Shown in pieces: positions 33,363-41,883 of a stretch of 64,000 bases of DNA. Source of the stretch: Thiohalophilus sp. (GTDB lineage Bacteria > Pseudomonadota > Gammaproteobacteria > UBA6429 > Thiohalophilaceae). Within the stretch, counting starts at the first letter, position 1. Every line of letters starts with the position of its first letter. A program made the position numbers and the translations under genes. Location: NCBI RefSeq assembly GCF_034521165.1, contig NZ_JAXHMV010000008.1, forward strand, positions 620,001 through 684,000. Reading direction: 5' to 3'. Below the pieces are notes generated by a model that ran no database searches, was not told the origin of the DNA, and saw only the letters and a program-made list of their open reading frames with translations.

Positions 33363-34684
33363 TGATGCTCCGTCGTGGCTTTTTAACCGGATTACTGCTT
33401 GGCGGCACTTTGCTGCTGCCGGGGGCCGTGCAGGCGGAACCGACCCTGCTCGCGCATCTGGCCATGCGCGAAAATCCGGGTGCGCCCCTGAGCCTGGAGC
33501 GGCAGGTGGGCGAGGCCCTCTCCCATCTCGATGAGCGACTGGCCGTCCATCCCGCCGATCATGAAGCCAGTCTGTTAAAAGGCCTGATCTATTTTCGCAG
33601 CGGCAATCTCGAGGCGGCACTGCGTGAGCTCGATGCCTTGCGCCAGCGGGCGCCCAATTTCCAGCTGGCGCACATGGTCTACGCCGATTTGCGCATGATG
33701 AAATGGCGCCCGGTTAACGACATCGGCGATGCCCGACTGTTTGCCAGTCTCAGTCGTGAGGCGCGCGACGTCCTGCAGGACCTGCAGCAGGAAGCGGATT
33801 ACCGTCTGGGTGTCCATCTGGACAGGGAACGGCACGCCCGGATACCGCGCCAGATCCTGACCCTGAGCGATAACGTCGGGCATGCCATTGTGGTGGACAA
33901 GTCTCGCCACCGGTTATTCCTGTTCGAACAACAGGGCAAGGCACAACCGCCGCGCCTGGTCCGTGATTACTATGTCAGTACCGGACGCAAGCAGGGCAAC
34001 AAGGTGGTGCGGGGCGATTTGCGTACCCCCGAAGGGGTTTACTTTGTCACCAACTGGATACCCGATGAAGAACTGCCCGAGCGCTATGGTATCGGTGCGT
34101 TTCCGGTCAATTACCCCAACGAACTGGATCGCAAACAGGGTAAAACCGGTTACGGGATCTGGCTGCACGGCACCGAGCGCGAATTCTACAGTCGTCCGCC
34201 GCTGGACAGTGAAGGCTGCGTGGTACTGTCCAATTACGATCTCGACGCGATCAAAAACGAGATCAAACCCGGCGTCACGCCGGTGATCATCACCTCGCGC
34301 ATCGACTGGGTTGACGAGCAGACCTGGCGCAATGAACGTCAGGAGATACTGCAGGCCCTGCAGGCGTGGGAGCAGGACTGGGAAAGCCTGGATACCGAAC
34401 GCTACCTGTCACATTATGACAAGAATTTCTGGACCCGCTCGCACGACATTCAAAGCTGGAAACGCTACAAACGCCAGGTCGCGCAGTCCAAGACCTTCCA
34501 GGACGTCAAACTCGATGACATCTCCCTGTTCAGCTATCCCCGGGTGGAGAACCAGCAGGGCGATCTGGTCGTGGCCCGCATGCACCAGACCTACCGCTCC
34601 AACAACTTCAACAGCGAAATGCAAAAACGCCTCTACCTCACCCGCCGCGACGGCCACTGGCGCATCGTCTACGAAGGCCGCTGA
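33362..34684 (+). CDS. L,D-transpeptidase (YkuD) with TPR-like N-terminus and C-terminal NTF2-like domain
   Basis: 440 residues. Signal peptide 1-25, a short helical repeat region (about 45-160), a YkuD domain (about 172-312) with the catalytic motif H269...S283-EGC286-VVLS, and an NTF2/SnoaL-like domain (about 325-440). YkuD enzymes form 3-3 cross-links in peptidoglycan or attach lipoproteins to it. The fold order TPR-YkuD-NTF2 is seen in several proteobacteria; what the NTF2-like module binds is not known. It is translationally coupled to the preceding TPR-NTF2 gene. Confidence 0.9.
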   Translation: MMLRRGFLTGLLLGGTLLLPGAVQAEPTLLAHLAMRENPGAPLSLERQVGEALSHLDERLAVHPADHEASLLKGLIYFRSGNLEAALRELDALRQRAPNFQLAHMVYADLRMMKWRPVNDIGDARLFASLSREARDVLQDLQQEADYRLGVHLDRERHARIPRQILTLSDNVGHAIVVDKSRHRLFLFEQQGKAQPPRLVRDYYVSTGRKQGNKVVRGDLRTPEGVYFVTNWIPDEELPERYGIGAFPVNYPNELDRKQGKTGYGIWLHGTEREFYSRPPLDSEGCVVLSNYDLDAIKNEIKPGVTPVIITSRIDWVDEQTWRNERQEILQALQAWEQDWESLDTERYLSHYDKNFWTRSHDIQSWKRYKRQVAQSKTFQDVKLDDISLFSYPRVENQQGDLVVARMHQTYRSNNFNSEMQKRLYLTRRDGHWRIVYEGR

Positions 34685-34710
34685 TTACCACTTCTTAGGT
34701 CCACTGGAAG

Positions 34711-34970
34711 GAACGCGGAGGACGCGGAGGCGCAAAGGACGCAGAGAAAAGAATGGTTGAATGCGACACTTCGCATTATCGCTCATTAAGCAATGATCAA
34801 AATGCTGAAGACACCGAATACACTGGTTCTGTCTGTTCGGTGTTTTTCAGTGTCTTCGGTGGTCTTCTTTGATTAAACCTGAAACTAACGCAAAGACGCA
34901 GAGCGAAGATAATACTGCATAATAAATTCTTTGCGTTCTCCGCGTCTTTGCGTCCTTTGCGTTTCTTCCA
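34711..34970. repeat. Composite repeat: class A copies 5 with nested class E
   Basis: A class A left arm (34711-34749), then a class E palindrome (34804-34870), then a second class A left arm (34886-34908) and its right arm (34928-34970). It fills the 295-nt gap between the transpeptidase and the convergent ElyC-like gene, and no gene is seen in it. Confidence 0.82.
34804..34870. repeat. Class E palindrome, copy 1 (nested in class A)
   Basis: CTGAAGACACCGAATACACTG faces CAGTGTCTTCGGTGGTCTTC around a TGTCTGTTCGGTG loop. Related copy at 37730. Confidence 0.8.
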
Positions 34971-34979
34971 CGGTTCTAT

Positions 34980-35738
34980 CTAATACCGCACGGCATACCA
35001 GAGGCGGCCGAGGAGTTCGTGCAGGGCTTTGCGGCTGTCTTCCAGGGCGCTGGCGTCGGGGACGAATTGCAGCAGCAGGGGACGGGCGCGGGTGCTGTAG
35101 GCGGTGGGAGCGGGGATAACGTCGAAGCCCTGTTGTTGGAAGGCGCTGACCGAGCGCGGCATGTGCCAGGCGTGGGTTACCAGGGCAATGCGGTTGATGC
35201 CGGCGCGCTTGAGGTGAATCCGGCTGTAGCGGGCGTTTTCCCAGGTATTGGTCGAGGCGCTTTCGACCCATTTCACCGGGATGTTGAAGGCCTGCTCCAG
35301 GGTCTGGCGCATCAGTTCGGCTTCGGCGACCGGGCGACCGTAAGGATTGCCGCCGGTGACCAGTACCGGCAGCTGGCTCTGGCGCTGCAGGCGGGCGCCG
35401 TAACGCAACCGCTCGAGGGTATGTTTTGACACGGTATCCCGGCCGTCGAATTCGGGGGCGTCGGCATAACGTCCGCCGCCGAGGATTACAATGGCCTGGA
35501 CGCGTTGTTCCTTGAGTTTTGCCATGTTCAGTGGCGGGGGCTGTTCCAGCAGAGCAAGCAGATTGCTGGAGACAATCGGCAGACTGGCGGCGATCAACAG
35601 CGCAAAGCCGCCGATGACCAGTACCTTGCCGGTGACAAACAAGCGCCCGATCAATAACGAGCCGAGCAGCATCATCAGGATCATCAATCCCGGCGGCATC
35701 AGCAGGGATTCAATCAGTCGAATAAGCAGAATTTCCAA
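34980..35738 (-). CDS. YdcF/ElyC-family (DUF218) membrane protein
   Basis: 252 residues. Two N-terminal membrane helices (about 14-55) precede the DUF218 domain, with AIVILGGGRYADAPEFDG (about 82-99), LVTGGNPYG and the late ALVTHAWHMPRSVSAFQ (about 186-202). E. coli ElyC of this family supports peptidoglycan assembly at low temperature; YdcF binds SAM. Which of these it resembles functionally cannot be told, but two TM helices favour the ElyC branch. It is downstream of lipA on the same strand. Confidence 0.87.
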   Translation of the reverse strand: MEILLIRLIESLLMPPGLMILMMLLGSLLIGRLFVTGKVLVIGGFALLIAASLPIVSSNLLALLEQPPPLNMAKLKEQRVQAIVILGGGRYADAPEFDGRDTVSKHTLERLRYGARLQRQSQLPVLVTGGNPYGRPVAEAELMRQTLEQAFNIPVKWVESASTNTWENARYSRIHLKRAGINRIALVTHAWHMPRSVSAFQQQGFDVIPAPTAYSTRARPLLLQFVPDASALEDSRKALHELLGRLWYAVRY

Positions 35739-35794
35739 ACCCGTGCCCCGTCTTTATAATGTGGATTAGGGGGTACAACCGTTACTTTTTTGAA

Positions 35795-36772
35795 TCAGGT
35801 GATCGCTTCGCCGGCGGCCTGTTTATCCGCATGGTAGGAAGAGCGCACCATGGGTCCGCTGGCGACATTACTGAAACCCATTTCATAGCCGAGGGTTTCC
35901 AGTTGTTTGAACTCCTCCGGGGTGACATAGCGACTGACCGGCAGGTGATGCGGTCCCGGCTGCAGGTATTGCCCCAGGGTCAGCATGTCGCACTCATGTT
36001 TGCGCAGATCCTGCATCACCTGTTGCACTTCCTCAAGACTTTCGCCCAGTCCCAGCATCAAGCCCGATTTGGTCGGTATTCCGGGGTGTTGCTGTTTGAA
36101 TTGCTGCAGCAGTTTCAGTGACCAGGCGTAATCGGCCCCCGGACGGGCCTGTTTGTACAGGCGAGGTACGGTCTCGAGATTGTGATTGAACACATCGGGG
36201 AGGGCCCCGACCAGTTCGCCCAGCGCTTTTTCCATGCGGCCGCGAAAATCGGGCACCAGGATCTCGATACCGGTTGCGGGACTCTGTTGCCTGACCGCCT
36301 CAATGCAGCGGGCGAAATGGGCGCCACCGCCGTCGCGCAGATCATCGCGATCTACGGAGGTGATTACCACATAGCGCAATTGCATGGCGCCGATGGTAAC
36401 CGCCAGATTATGCGGTTCCGCTTCGTCCAGCGGATCCGGGCGGCCATGGGCGACATCGCAAAACGGACAGCGCCGGGTGCAGACCTCGCCCATGATCATG
36501 AAGGTCGCGGTGCCGTGGGCAAAACATTCGCCCAGATTCGGACAGGCCGCTTCCTCGCAGACCGTATACAGGTTGTGATCGCGCAGCAGTTGTTTCAGTC
36601 GGGCCACTTCCGGCGAGTTGGGCGAGCGGGCACGAATCCAGCGTGGTTTGGGTAACGGTTTGTCCGCCGGGACCACCTTGATCGGAATGCGAGCGGTCTT
36701 GGATTTGCCCTTGAGCGGATTGGCGGTGCGCGGCGGTGTGTCCTGTGAATGGGGATCGGACGGTTGACTCAT
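35795..36772 (-). CDS. lipA: Lipoyl synthase LipA
   Basis: 325 residues, radical-SAM enzyme that inserts two sulfurs into octanoyl-protein. The auxiliary cluster motif CEEAACPNLGEC (CX4CX5C) and the radical SAM motif CTRRCPFC (CX3CX2C) are intact, and the C-terminal GPMVRSSYHADKQ ends as expected, including the RSSY serine that ligates the auxiliary cluster. The ATG at 36772 is chosen over upstream in-frame starts that lie within lipB. It follows lipB by 4 nt; both genes open with the same MSQPS codons. Confidence 0.97.
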   Translation of the reverse strand: MSQPSDPHSQDTPPRTANPLKGKSKTARIPIKVVPADKPLPKPRWIRARSPNSPEVARLKQLLRDHNLYTVCEEAACPNLGECFAHGTATFMIMGEVCTRRCPFCDVAHGRPDPLDEAEPHNLAVTIGAMQLRYVVITSVDRDDLRDGGGAHFARCIEAVRQQSPATGIEILVPDFRGRMEKALGELVGALPDVFNHNLETVPRLYKQARPGADYAWSLKLLQQFKQQHPGIPTKSGLMLGLGESLEEVQQVMQDLRKHECDMLTLGQYLQPGPHHLPVSRYVTPEEFKQLETLGYEMGFSNVASGPMVRSSYHADKQAAGEAIT

Positions 36773-36776
36773 AAGA

Positions 36777-37430
36777 TTATTCCGGCGGCTGTTCCCGGCC
36801 ATTGTAGCCCAGATTGGTAAGTAAATGCCCAACGAATCGATCGCGGATCGTCTCCAGGCTGTCGGTGACACCCAGATCGCGCATCTGGGTCACGGCCATG
36901 CCCGCGTAGCCGCAAGGGTTGATGCGGGAGAACGGTGACAGATCCATGTCGATGTTGAGGGCCAGGCCATGATACGTGCAACCCTGTTTGACCCGCAGGC
37001 CCAGCGCGGCAATCTTGGCGTCTTGTACATAGACACCGGGCGCATCGCGCCGTCCGCGCGCGGCGATTTGATACTCGGCAAGCAGATCGATGACGGACTG
37101 TTCCAGTGCGCTGACAAACTCGCGAATCCCCATTCCCAGTCGTTTCAGATCCGCCAGGATATACACCATCAGCTGCCCCGGTCCGTGGTATGTGACCTGG
37201 CCGCCGCGATCGATGGGGATCACCGGAATATCGCCGGGATCGAGCAGGTGTTCGGGTTTGGCATTGCGTCCCAGGGTGAAGACCGGCGGGTGTTGCAGCA
37301 GCCACAGTTCATCCGGCGTATCGGGCTGGCGCTGCTGCGTGAAGGCCTGCATCTCGTGCCAGATCGGTTCATAGTCACACAATCCCCGCAGGCGGATCCG
37401 CAGGCGCTTGTCGGATGACGGTTGACTCAC
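36777..37430 (-). CDS. lipB: Octanoyl-ACP:protein octanoyltransferase LipB
   Basis: 217 residues. Transfers octanoate from ACP to the lipoyl domains of GcvH and 2-oxoacid dehydrogenases. RGGQVTYHGPGQLMVYILADL (substrate-binding loop), AALGLRVKQGCTYHGLALN (catalytic Lys and Cys lie here and in INPCGYAGMAVTQM) are all present. GTG start at 37430 follows the DUF493 gene stop by 2 nt. Length and motif order are standard. Confidence 0.97.
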   Translation of the reverse strand: MSQPSSDKRLRIRLRGLCDYEPIWHEMQAFTQQRQPDTPDELWLLQHPPVFTLGRNAKPEHLLDPGDIPVIPIDRGGQVTYHGPGQLMVYILADLKRLGMGIREFVSALEQSVIDLLAEYQIAARGRRDAPGVYVQDAKIAALGLRVKQGCTYHGLALNIDMDLSPFSRINPCGYAGMAVTQMRDLGVTDSLETIRDRFVGHLLTNLGYNGREQPPE

Positions 37431-37432
37431 GG

Positions 37433-37699
37433 CTAGAGGGTCATCAGCACCGCATCGTGGGCGTTGAGCTCCAGATAAATGCGATCCAGTTGGGCCTTGC
37501 TGGTGGCGGTCACCGTGACGGTCAGGGAGACATAATTCCCCTGGCGGCTGTCACGGCGGGTGATGTCCTGCTCGCTCAGGTCCGGCGCGTGTTTGCTCAC
37601 CAGTTCCATGACCATCGATTGCAGATCCACGTCACTGCGGCCCATGACCTTGATGGGAAACTCGCAGGGAAATTCGAGAAATGTTTCTTCCTCACTCAT
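37433..37699 (-). CDS. ybeD: YbeD / DUF493-family protein
   Basis: 88 residues. The FPCEFPIKVMGRS and VSLTVTVTATSKAQLDRIY segments match YbeD, an ACT-like fold protein always found upstream of lipB. Its role, presumably regulating or assisting lipoate synthesis, is not established. The ATG at 37699 (MSEEETFLEFPC) is preferred over upstream in-frame codons because these lie in the class E repeat. Confidence 0.92.
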   Translation of the reverse strand: MSEEETFLEFPCEFPIKVMGRSDVDLQSMVMELVSKHAPDLSEQDITRRDSRQGNYVSLTVTVTATSKAQLDRIYLELNAHDAVLMTL

Positions 37700-37729
37700 G
37701 GCATTACCGATTAGCTGCCTGTTATGGAA

Positions 37730-37811
37730 CCACCGAAAGCACTGACTGTACACCGAAAATACTGAAGGGAAGAACGCTCCGGTACAGATTCAGTGTCTTC
37801 AGTGTGTTCGC
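37730..37811. repeat. Class E palindrome, copy 2
   Basis: CACCGAAAGCACTGACTGTACACCGAAAATACTGAAG faces GATTCAGTGTCTTCAGTGTGTTCG. It occupies the dat-ybeD gap and matches the copy nested near 34804. Only segments of 20 nt or less are conserved. Confidence 0.78.
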
Positions 37812-37849
37812 TGGCTTATTGGTCTCTTTAACACAAAAGCACGGCGACT

Positions 37850-38710
37850 TCAGACTGAGCGGCGCAGCTCGTCCTTGTAGTCCTGGTAGATGGCGTACAG
37901 CTTTTGCCATACCGGGCCGGGCCGCCCGTCGCCGACCGGATGCCCGTCGAGCCGGGTTACCGGCAGGATCTCCCGGGTGGAACTGGTGACCCAGACTTCC
38001 CCGGCCCGCAACAGTTCCTCGCGAGTGATATCCCGTTGCTCGCAGGGGACGCCGTGCTGCTCGGCCAGCTCCACGACCAGATCACGGGTAATGCCCGGCA
38101 GCAGGCACTCGCCCTTGGGGGGCGTCAGCAAGATGCCATCGAGTACGATAAACACGTTACTGGCGGCGCCCTCAGTGACCCTGTCGCCCTTGAGCAGAAT
38201 CGCCTCGGCGGCGTCGGCGTCCAGGGCCTGCTGGCGCAACAGAATATTGGGCAGCAGGGCAATGCTTTTGATATGGCAGTATTGCCAGCGGATATCTTCC
38301 AGAGTGATGGCGGCGACGCCTTCTTCCAGCAGTTCGCTGTCCACCGGTTTGAACGGATTACTCATGACAAACACGGTGGGTTGCGCGGTGGCCGGAAAAC
38401 CGTGATCGCGTTTGGCCACGCCGCGGGTGACCTGCAGGTACAGGGACTGGTCACCGTCGCCATTACGCTCGATGATCTGTTGCAGGATCTGCGTCCAGGT
38501 TGCGTTATCGAGCGGATTGGAAAGATACACCCCGTTGAGGCTGTTATCGAGTCGTTGCAGATGATGGTCCAGACGAAAGGGTTTGCCGGCATAGACGGGT
38601 ATGACTTCATAAACCCCGTCGCCGAAAATGAAGCCGCGATCCAGTACCGGAACGCAGGCTTCATCCAGCGGCAGGTAGTTACCGTTCAAATAGCAGATAG
38701 ATTCGGACAT
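37850..38710 (-). CDS. dat: D-amino-acid aminotransferase (D-alanine transaminase)
   Basis: 286 residues, fold-type IV PLP enzyme. It interconverts D-alanine and D-glutamate, feeding peptidoglycan synthesis. The PLP lysine is in YCHIKSIALLPNIL (about K147), and RGFIFGDGVYEV and EGAASNVFIVLDG are class IV hallmarks. Branched-chain aminotransferases and aminodeoxychorismate lyase share the fold; the assignment rests on the D-type short length, on VTRGVAKRDHGFP and on its location beside dacA. ATG at 38710. Confidence 0.9.
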   Translation of the reverse strand: MSESICYLNGNYLPLDEACVPVLDRGFIFGDGVYEVIPVYAGKPFRLDHHLQRLDNSLNGVYLSNPLDNATWTQILQQIIERNGDGDQSLYLQVTRGVAKRDHGFPATAQPTVFVMSNPFKPVDSELLEEGVAAITLEDIRWQYCHIKSIALLPNILLRQQALDADAAEAILLKGDRVTEGAASNVFIVLDGILLTPPKGECLLPGITRDLVVELAEQHGVPCEQRDITREELLRAGEVWVTSSTREILPVTRLDGHPVGDGRPGPVWQKLYAIYQDYKDELRRSV

Positions 38711-38727
38711 ATTCGTATGTCGCCGGC

Positions 38728-39873
38728 TTATTTGAACATGAGCTTGATGTTATCCACCAGCTTGCGCCAGATGCTGCCTTCGTTGACATCGCGCAGTGCC
38801 ACCAGCGGTTTGCTTGCCAGCGCTTCCTCGCCAAGCATGACATTGACGGTACCGTATTCCTGGCCTTTCTTCGCCGGCGCCATGATCATGGAGTCTACTT
38901 TCATATTGGCTTTGACGTCATCACGTTGACCTCGCGGGATAGTGACAAACAGTGGCGTCTCCAGTCCCAGCGGTACCACATCCTGCTCGCCTTTCCAGAT
39001 ACGCATTTCGGTTAACGGTTCGTTGGCATCGTGTAACTGGAACGTTTCGTAGAAACGAAAACCGTAATTAAGCAGTTTACGGCTGGCATTGTCGCGCTGG
39101 TTGTCGCTGTCGGCACCCATTACCACGGCAATCAGGCGCATATCCTCATTGACGGCCGAGGAGACCAGGCAATAGCCGGCCGATTCGGTATGGCCGGTCT
39201 TGATGCCGTCAACCCGGTCGTCCAGCCACAACAGACTGTTGCGGTTGGATTGCTTGATCTCGTTATGTGTAAAATGTTTCTCGGCGAACATGGCGTATTT
39301 TTTTGGGAAATCGTTGATCAATGCACGCGACAGCGTGGCCAGATCCTCGGTGGTCGTGTAATGATTTTCATCCGGCCAGCCGGTGCTGTTGGTGAAGTGA
39401 GTATTGTCCATACCCAGGGCCTGCGCATGGCGGTTCATCAGGGTCACAAAGCTCTCTTCACTGCCGGCAATGTGTTCCGCCAGGGCGATACTGGCATCAT
39501 TGCCGGACTGGACGATGACCCCGCGTAGCAGGTCTTCCACACTGACCTGCGAGTTGTACTCGACGAACATGCGCGAACCGTCAGTATGCTTGTAGCGGGC
39601 GTTCTTGCTGATGCGAACCATGTCATCCAGATTAATGCTGCCATTGCGCAGGGCATGAAACGCCACATAACTGGTCATGGTTTTGGTGATACTGGCCGGC
39701 TCGACCCGGGCATCGGGCTCATGTTCGACCAGCACCCGGCCACTGTCATGATCAATCAGCAGCCAGGAGGTCGCCGGCAACTGTGGTGGCGCGGGTACCA
39801 GATCCGGGGCGGCGTTCAGAGCGGGGCTGAGCACTGCGGCCAGCAGGGCGATGGCGGGAATGACAAAGCGCAT
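38728..39873 (-). CDS. dacA: D-alanyl-D-alanine carboxypeptidase DacA (PBP5-type)
   Basis: 381 residues. Signal peptide, then penicillin-binding motifs S61-ITK64 (SITKTM), SGN in VQSGNDASIAL, and KTG in DGIKTGHTESAGYC. The C-terminal domain is followed by an amphipathic helix (GSIWRKLVDNIKLMF) that tethers it to the inner membrane. It trims the terminal D-Ala of pentapeptides. D-Ala released here can be used by the adjacent aminotransferase. Confidence 0.97.
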   Translation of the reverse strand: MRFVIPAIALLAAVLSPALNAAPDLVPAPPQLPATSWLLIDHDSGRVLVEHEPDARVEPASITKTMTSYVAFHALRNGSINLDDMVRISKNARYKHTDGSRMFVEYNSQVSVEDLLRGVIVQSGNDASIALAEHIAGSEESFVTLMNRHAQALGMDNTHFTNSTGWPDENHYTTTEDLATLSRALINDFPKKYAMFAEKHFTHNEIKQSNRNSLLWLDDRVDGIKTGHTESAGYCLVSSAVNEDMRLIAVVMGADSDNQRDNASRKLLNYGFRFYETFQLHDANEPLTEMRIWKGEQDVVPLGLETPLFVTIPRGQRDDVKANMKVDSMIMAPAKKGQEYGTVNVMLGEEALASKPLVALRDVNEGSIWRKLVDNIKLMFK

Positions 39874-39981
39874 ATTGTTTCTCTATTGCTGGAATGGATT
39901 TGGGCCATTTTAACGGCTGAGGCGCGCGAAACCCAGCCATCTGTCGCAAAATGGCCGGTTTATCTTTGCACGGGGGAAGCG

Positions 39982-40863
39982 TCAGTCGATGATCAGGCGG
40001 GGCTGGCCCAGGCCGTTGAGAATAATCCGCTCGATCAAGCGGTCGGCCTGTTCGCGGCTGGCCAGAGGTCCGATCCGCACCCGGTAGAGTCGGGTATCGT
40101 CATGAAACGCCGCGGCCACACTCAGATTGTTGAATTGCCGGTCAAGCCGGGTGCGTAACTGCTCGGCGTTATCGCGGCTGGAGAAAGCGCCGACCTGGAT
40201 AAAGATGTCGCTGCTCGCGGACGGGCTGGCAGGGGCGGGCGGGTCGGTATCGGTCGGTTGTTTCGGCAGCTGGCGGCCCATGCGGGCGGCGATATAGCGC
40301 GAGGACGCGCCCGGGCGTTTGACCTGCACCGGACGAGCCGGCTGGCGGGGATCGATCGCCCTGACCTGTACCGGGGCGGTGCCCTTGCCGGTCATGCCCA
40401 GTTTTTTGGCTGCGGCATAGGAGAGATCGATGATGCGCCCCGGATGAAACGGGCCGCGATCGTTGATTTTGACAATGATCTTCCTGCCATTATCCAGATT
40501 GGTGACCTCGGCGTAGGTCGGCAGCGGCAGGGTTTTGTGGGCCGCGGTCATGGCATACATGTCGTAGGTCTCGCCACTGGAGGTGCGATGGCCGTGGAAT
40601 TTTTTGCCATACCAGGAAGCATGGCCGCGTTCGACATAACCCTGGCTGCTGGTTTTGACATGATAACGTCGACCCCTGACCACATAGGAGTCGGGATTGC
40701 CATAACGGCTGCGAGGTTCTACTCGCGGGACGGCATCGGGAATGCGTGAGGCATCGAAATCATCGTCCGGCGCACTGTCATGCTGCATGGCATAGCGCGA
40801 GTTGCTGCCGCCGGCACAGGCGGCCAGCAAGGCGGCGCAGACGATGAGAACGGCGTGTTTCAC
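39982..40863 (-). CDS. rlpA: Septal ring lipoprotein RlpA with SPOR domain
   Basis: 293 residues. Lipobox LLAAC16 places it in the outer membrane as a lipoprotein. The double-psi beta-barrel (RGHASWYGKKFHGHRTSSGE, then KINDRGPFHPGRIIDLS) is the RlpA lytic transglycosylase core, and a SPOR domain (FIQVGAFSSRDNAEQL to the end) binds denuded glycan at septa. Same strand and spacing as dacA and mltB, typical gammaproteobacterial order. Confidence 0.96.
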   Translation of the reverse strand: MKHAVLIVCAALLAACAGGSNSRYAMQHDSAPDDDFDASRIPDAVPRVEPRSRYGNPDSYVVRGRRYHVKTSSQGYVERGHASWYGKKFHGHRTSSGETYDMYAMTAAHKTLPLPTYAEVTNLDNGRKIIVKINDRGPFHPGRIIDLSYAAAKKLGMTGKGTAPVQVRAIDPRQPARPVQVKRPGASSRYIAARMGRQLPKQPTDTDPPAPASPSASSDIFIQVGAFSSRDNAEQLRTRLDRQFNNLSVAAAFHDDTRLYRVRIGPLASREQADRLIERIILNGLGQPRLIID

Positions 40864-40884
40864 TGGCGCTCCCCCTGAATCAGG

Positions 40885-41865
40885 CTAGTTATTACGGGCG
40901 GCGACGATCAGTTCGCTGAGCTGGTACACCGCCATGGAATACAGCGCACTATGATTATAGCGGCTGATCACATAAAAGTTATGCCAGGTAACCCAGTATT
41001 CCGGGCCGTTGCCGGTATCCAGTTCAAGCAGGTTACCCTTGAGATCGCGCGGAATATTCCGGGGCAGAATGACCCCGTTGTCCAGCAATTCCTGCTGGGT
41101 ATGACTGGCTCGCAAGTCGTTGTCGAGTAGCTGGCGGTATTTTTTGCCATGCACCCTGACCTTGTGGGCTACCGGTTGACCCGGCTTCCAGCGATGCTTG
41201 TGAAAATAATTGGCGACACTGCCGATGACATCGTCCGGGTTACCCCACAGATCCCGTTTGCCGTCACCGTCAAAGTCGATGGCATAGCGGCGGAAACTGC
41301 TGGAGATAAACTGCGGCATTCCCATGGCACCGGCGTAGGAGCCTTTTTGTTCCAGCGGATCCAGATCTTCTTCGCGGGTCATCAACAGGTATTGTTCCAG
41401 TTCCTTGCGAAAGAAACTGCTGCGCGGCGGGTAGGCGAAGGCCAGCGTGGCCAGGGCGTCGAGCACGGGATAACGACCGGCATGCCTGCCATAGCGGGTT
41501 TCGACACCGATGATGGCCGTGATGATTTGCGGCGGCACCCCGAATTTTTCTTCCGCCCGTTGCAGGGCGTCACGATGTTCGCGCCAGAAGCGTACCCCGC
41601 CGCTGGTGCGATCGTGGGTGACGAATATGGGGCGGTATTCATGCCAGGGCTTGCTTTCCGCCGGCCGGGAAATCGCGTCGAGAATACTTTGATGCAGCCG
41701 GGTATTATTAAATATCTGACGCAGCCGGTCAGTCTCGAAGTTGTGCTTCTGATTCATCTCCTGGATGAATGTCTGCAGCTGCTCATTGTTGGAAAAATCC
41801 TGCGCGGGGGAGGCGGTACTCAGGAAAAGGCCCAGTGATAACAGGGTAAAACGAACGATTTTCAT
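40885..41865 (-). CDS. mltB: Lytic murein transglycosylase MltB
   Basis: 326 residues. Signal peptide followed by the family-3 transglycosylase fold with the catalytic Glu in IIGVETRYGRHAG (about 113-125) and KGSYAGAMGMPQFISSSFRRYA. It cleaves glycan strands, forming 1,6-anhydro-MurNAc, whose salvage the AmgK-MurU pair supports. There is no lipobox Cys, so this may be a soluble SltB-like form. Next to rodA. Confidence 0.94.
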   Translation of the reverse strand: MKIVRFTLLSLGLFLSTASPAQDFSNNEQLQTFIQEMNQKHNFETDRLRQIFNNTRLHQSILDAISRPAESKPWHEYRPIFVTHDRTSGGVRFWREHRDALQRAEEKFGVPPQIITAIIGVETRYGRHAGRYPVLDALATLAFAYPPRSSFFRKELEQYLLMTREEDLDPLEQKGSYAGAMGMPQFISSSFRRYAIDFDGDGKRDLWGNPDDVIGSVANYFHKHRWKPGQPVAHKVRVHGKKYRQLLDNDLRASHTQQELLDNGVILPRNIPRDLKGNLLELDTGNGPEYWVTWHNFYVISRYNHSALYSMAVYQLSELIVAARNN

Positions 41866-41883
41866 TACAGCTACTGCACTCTG

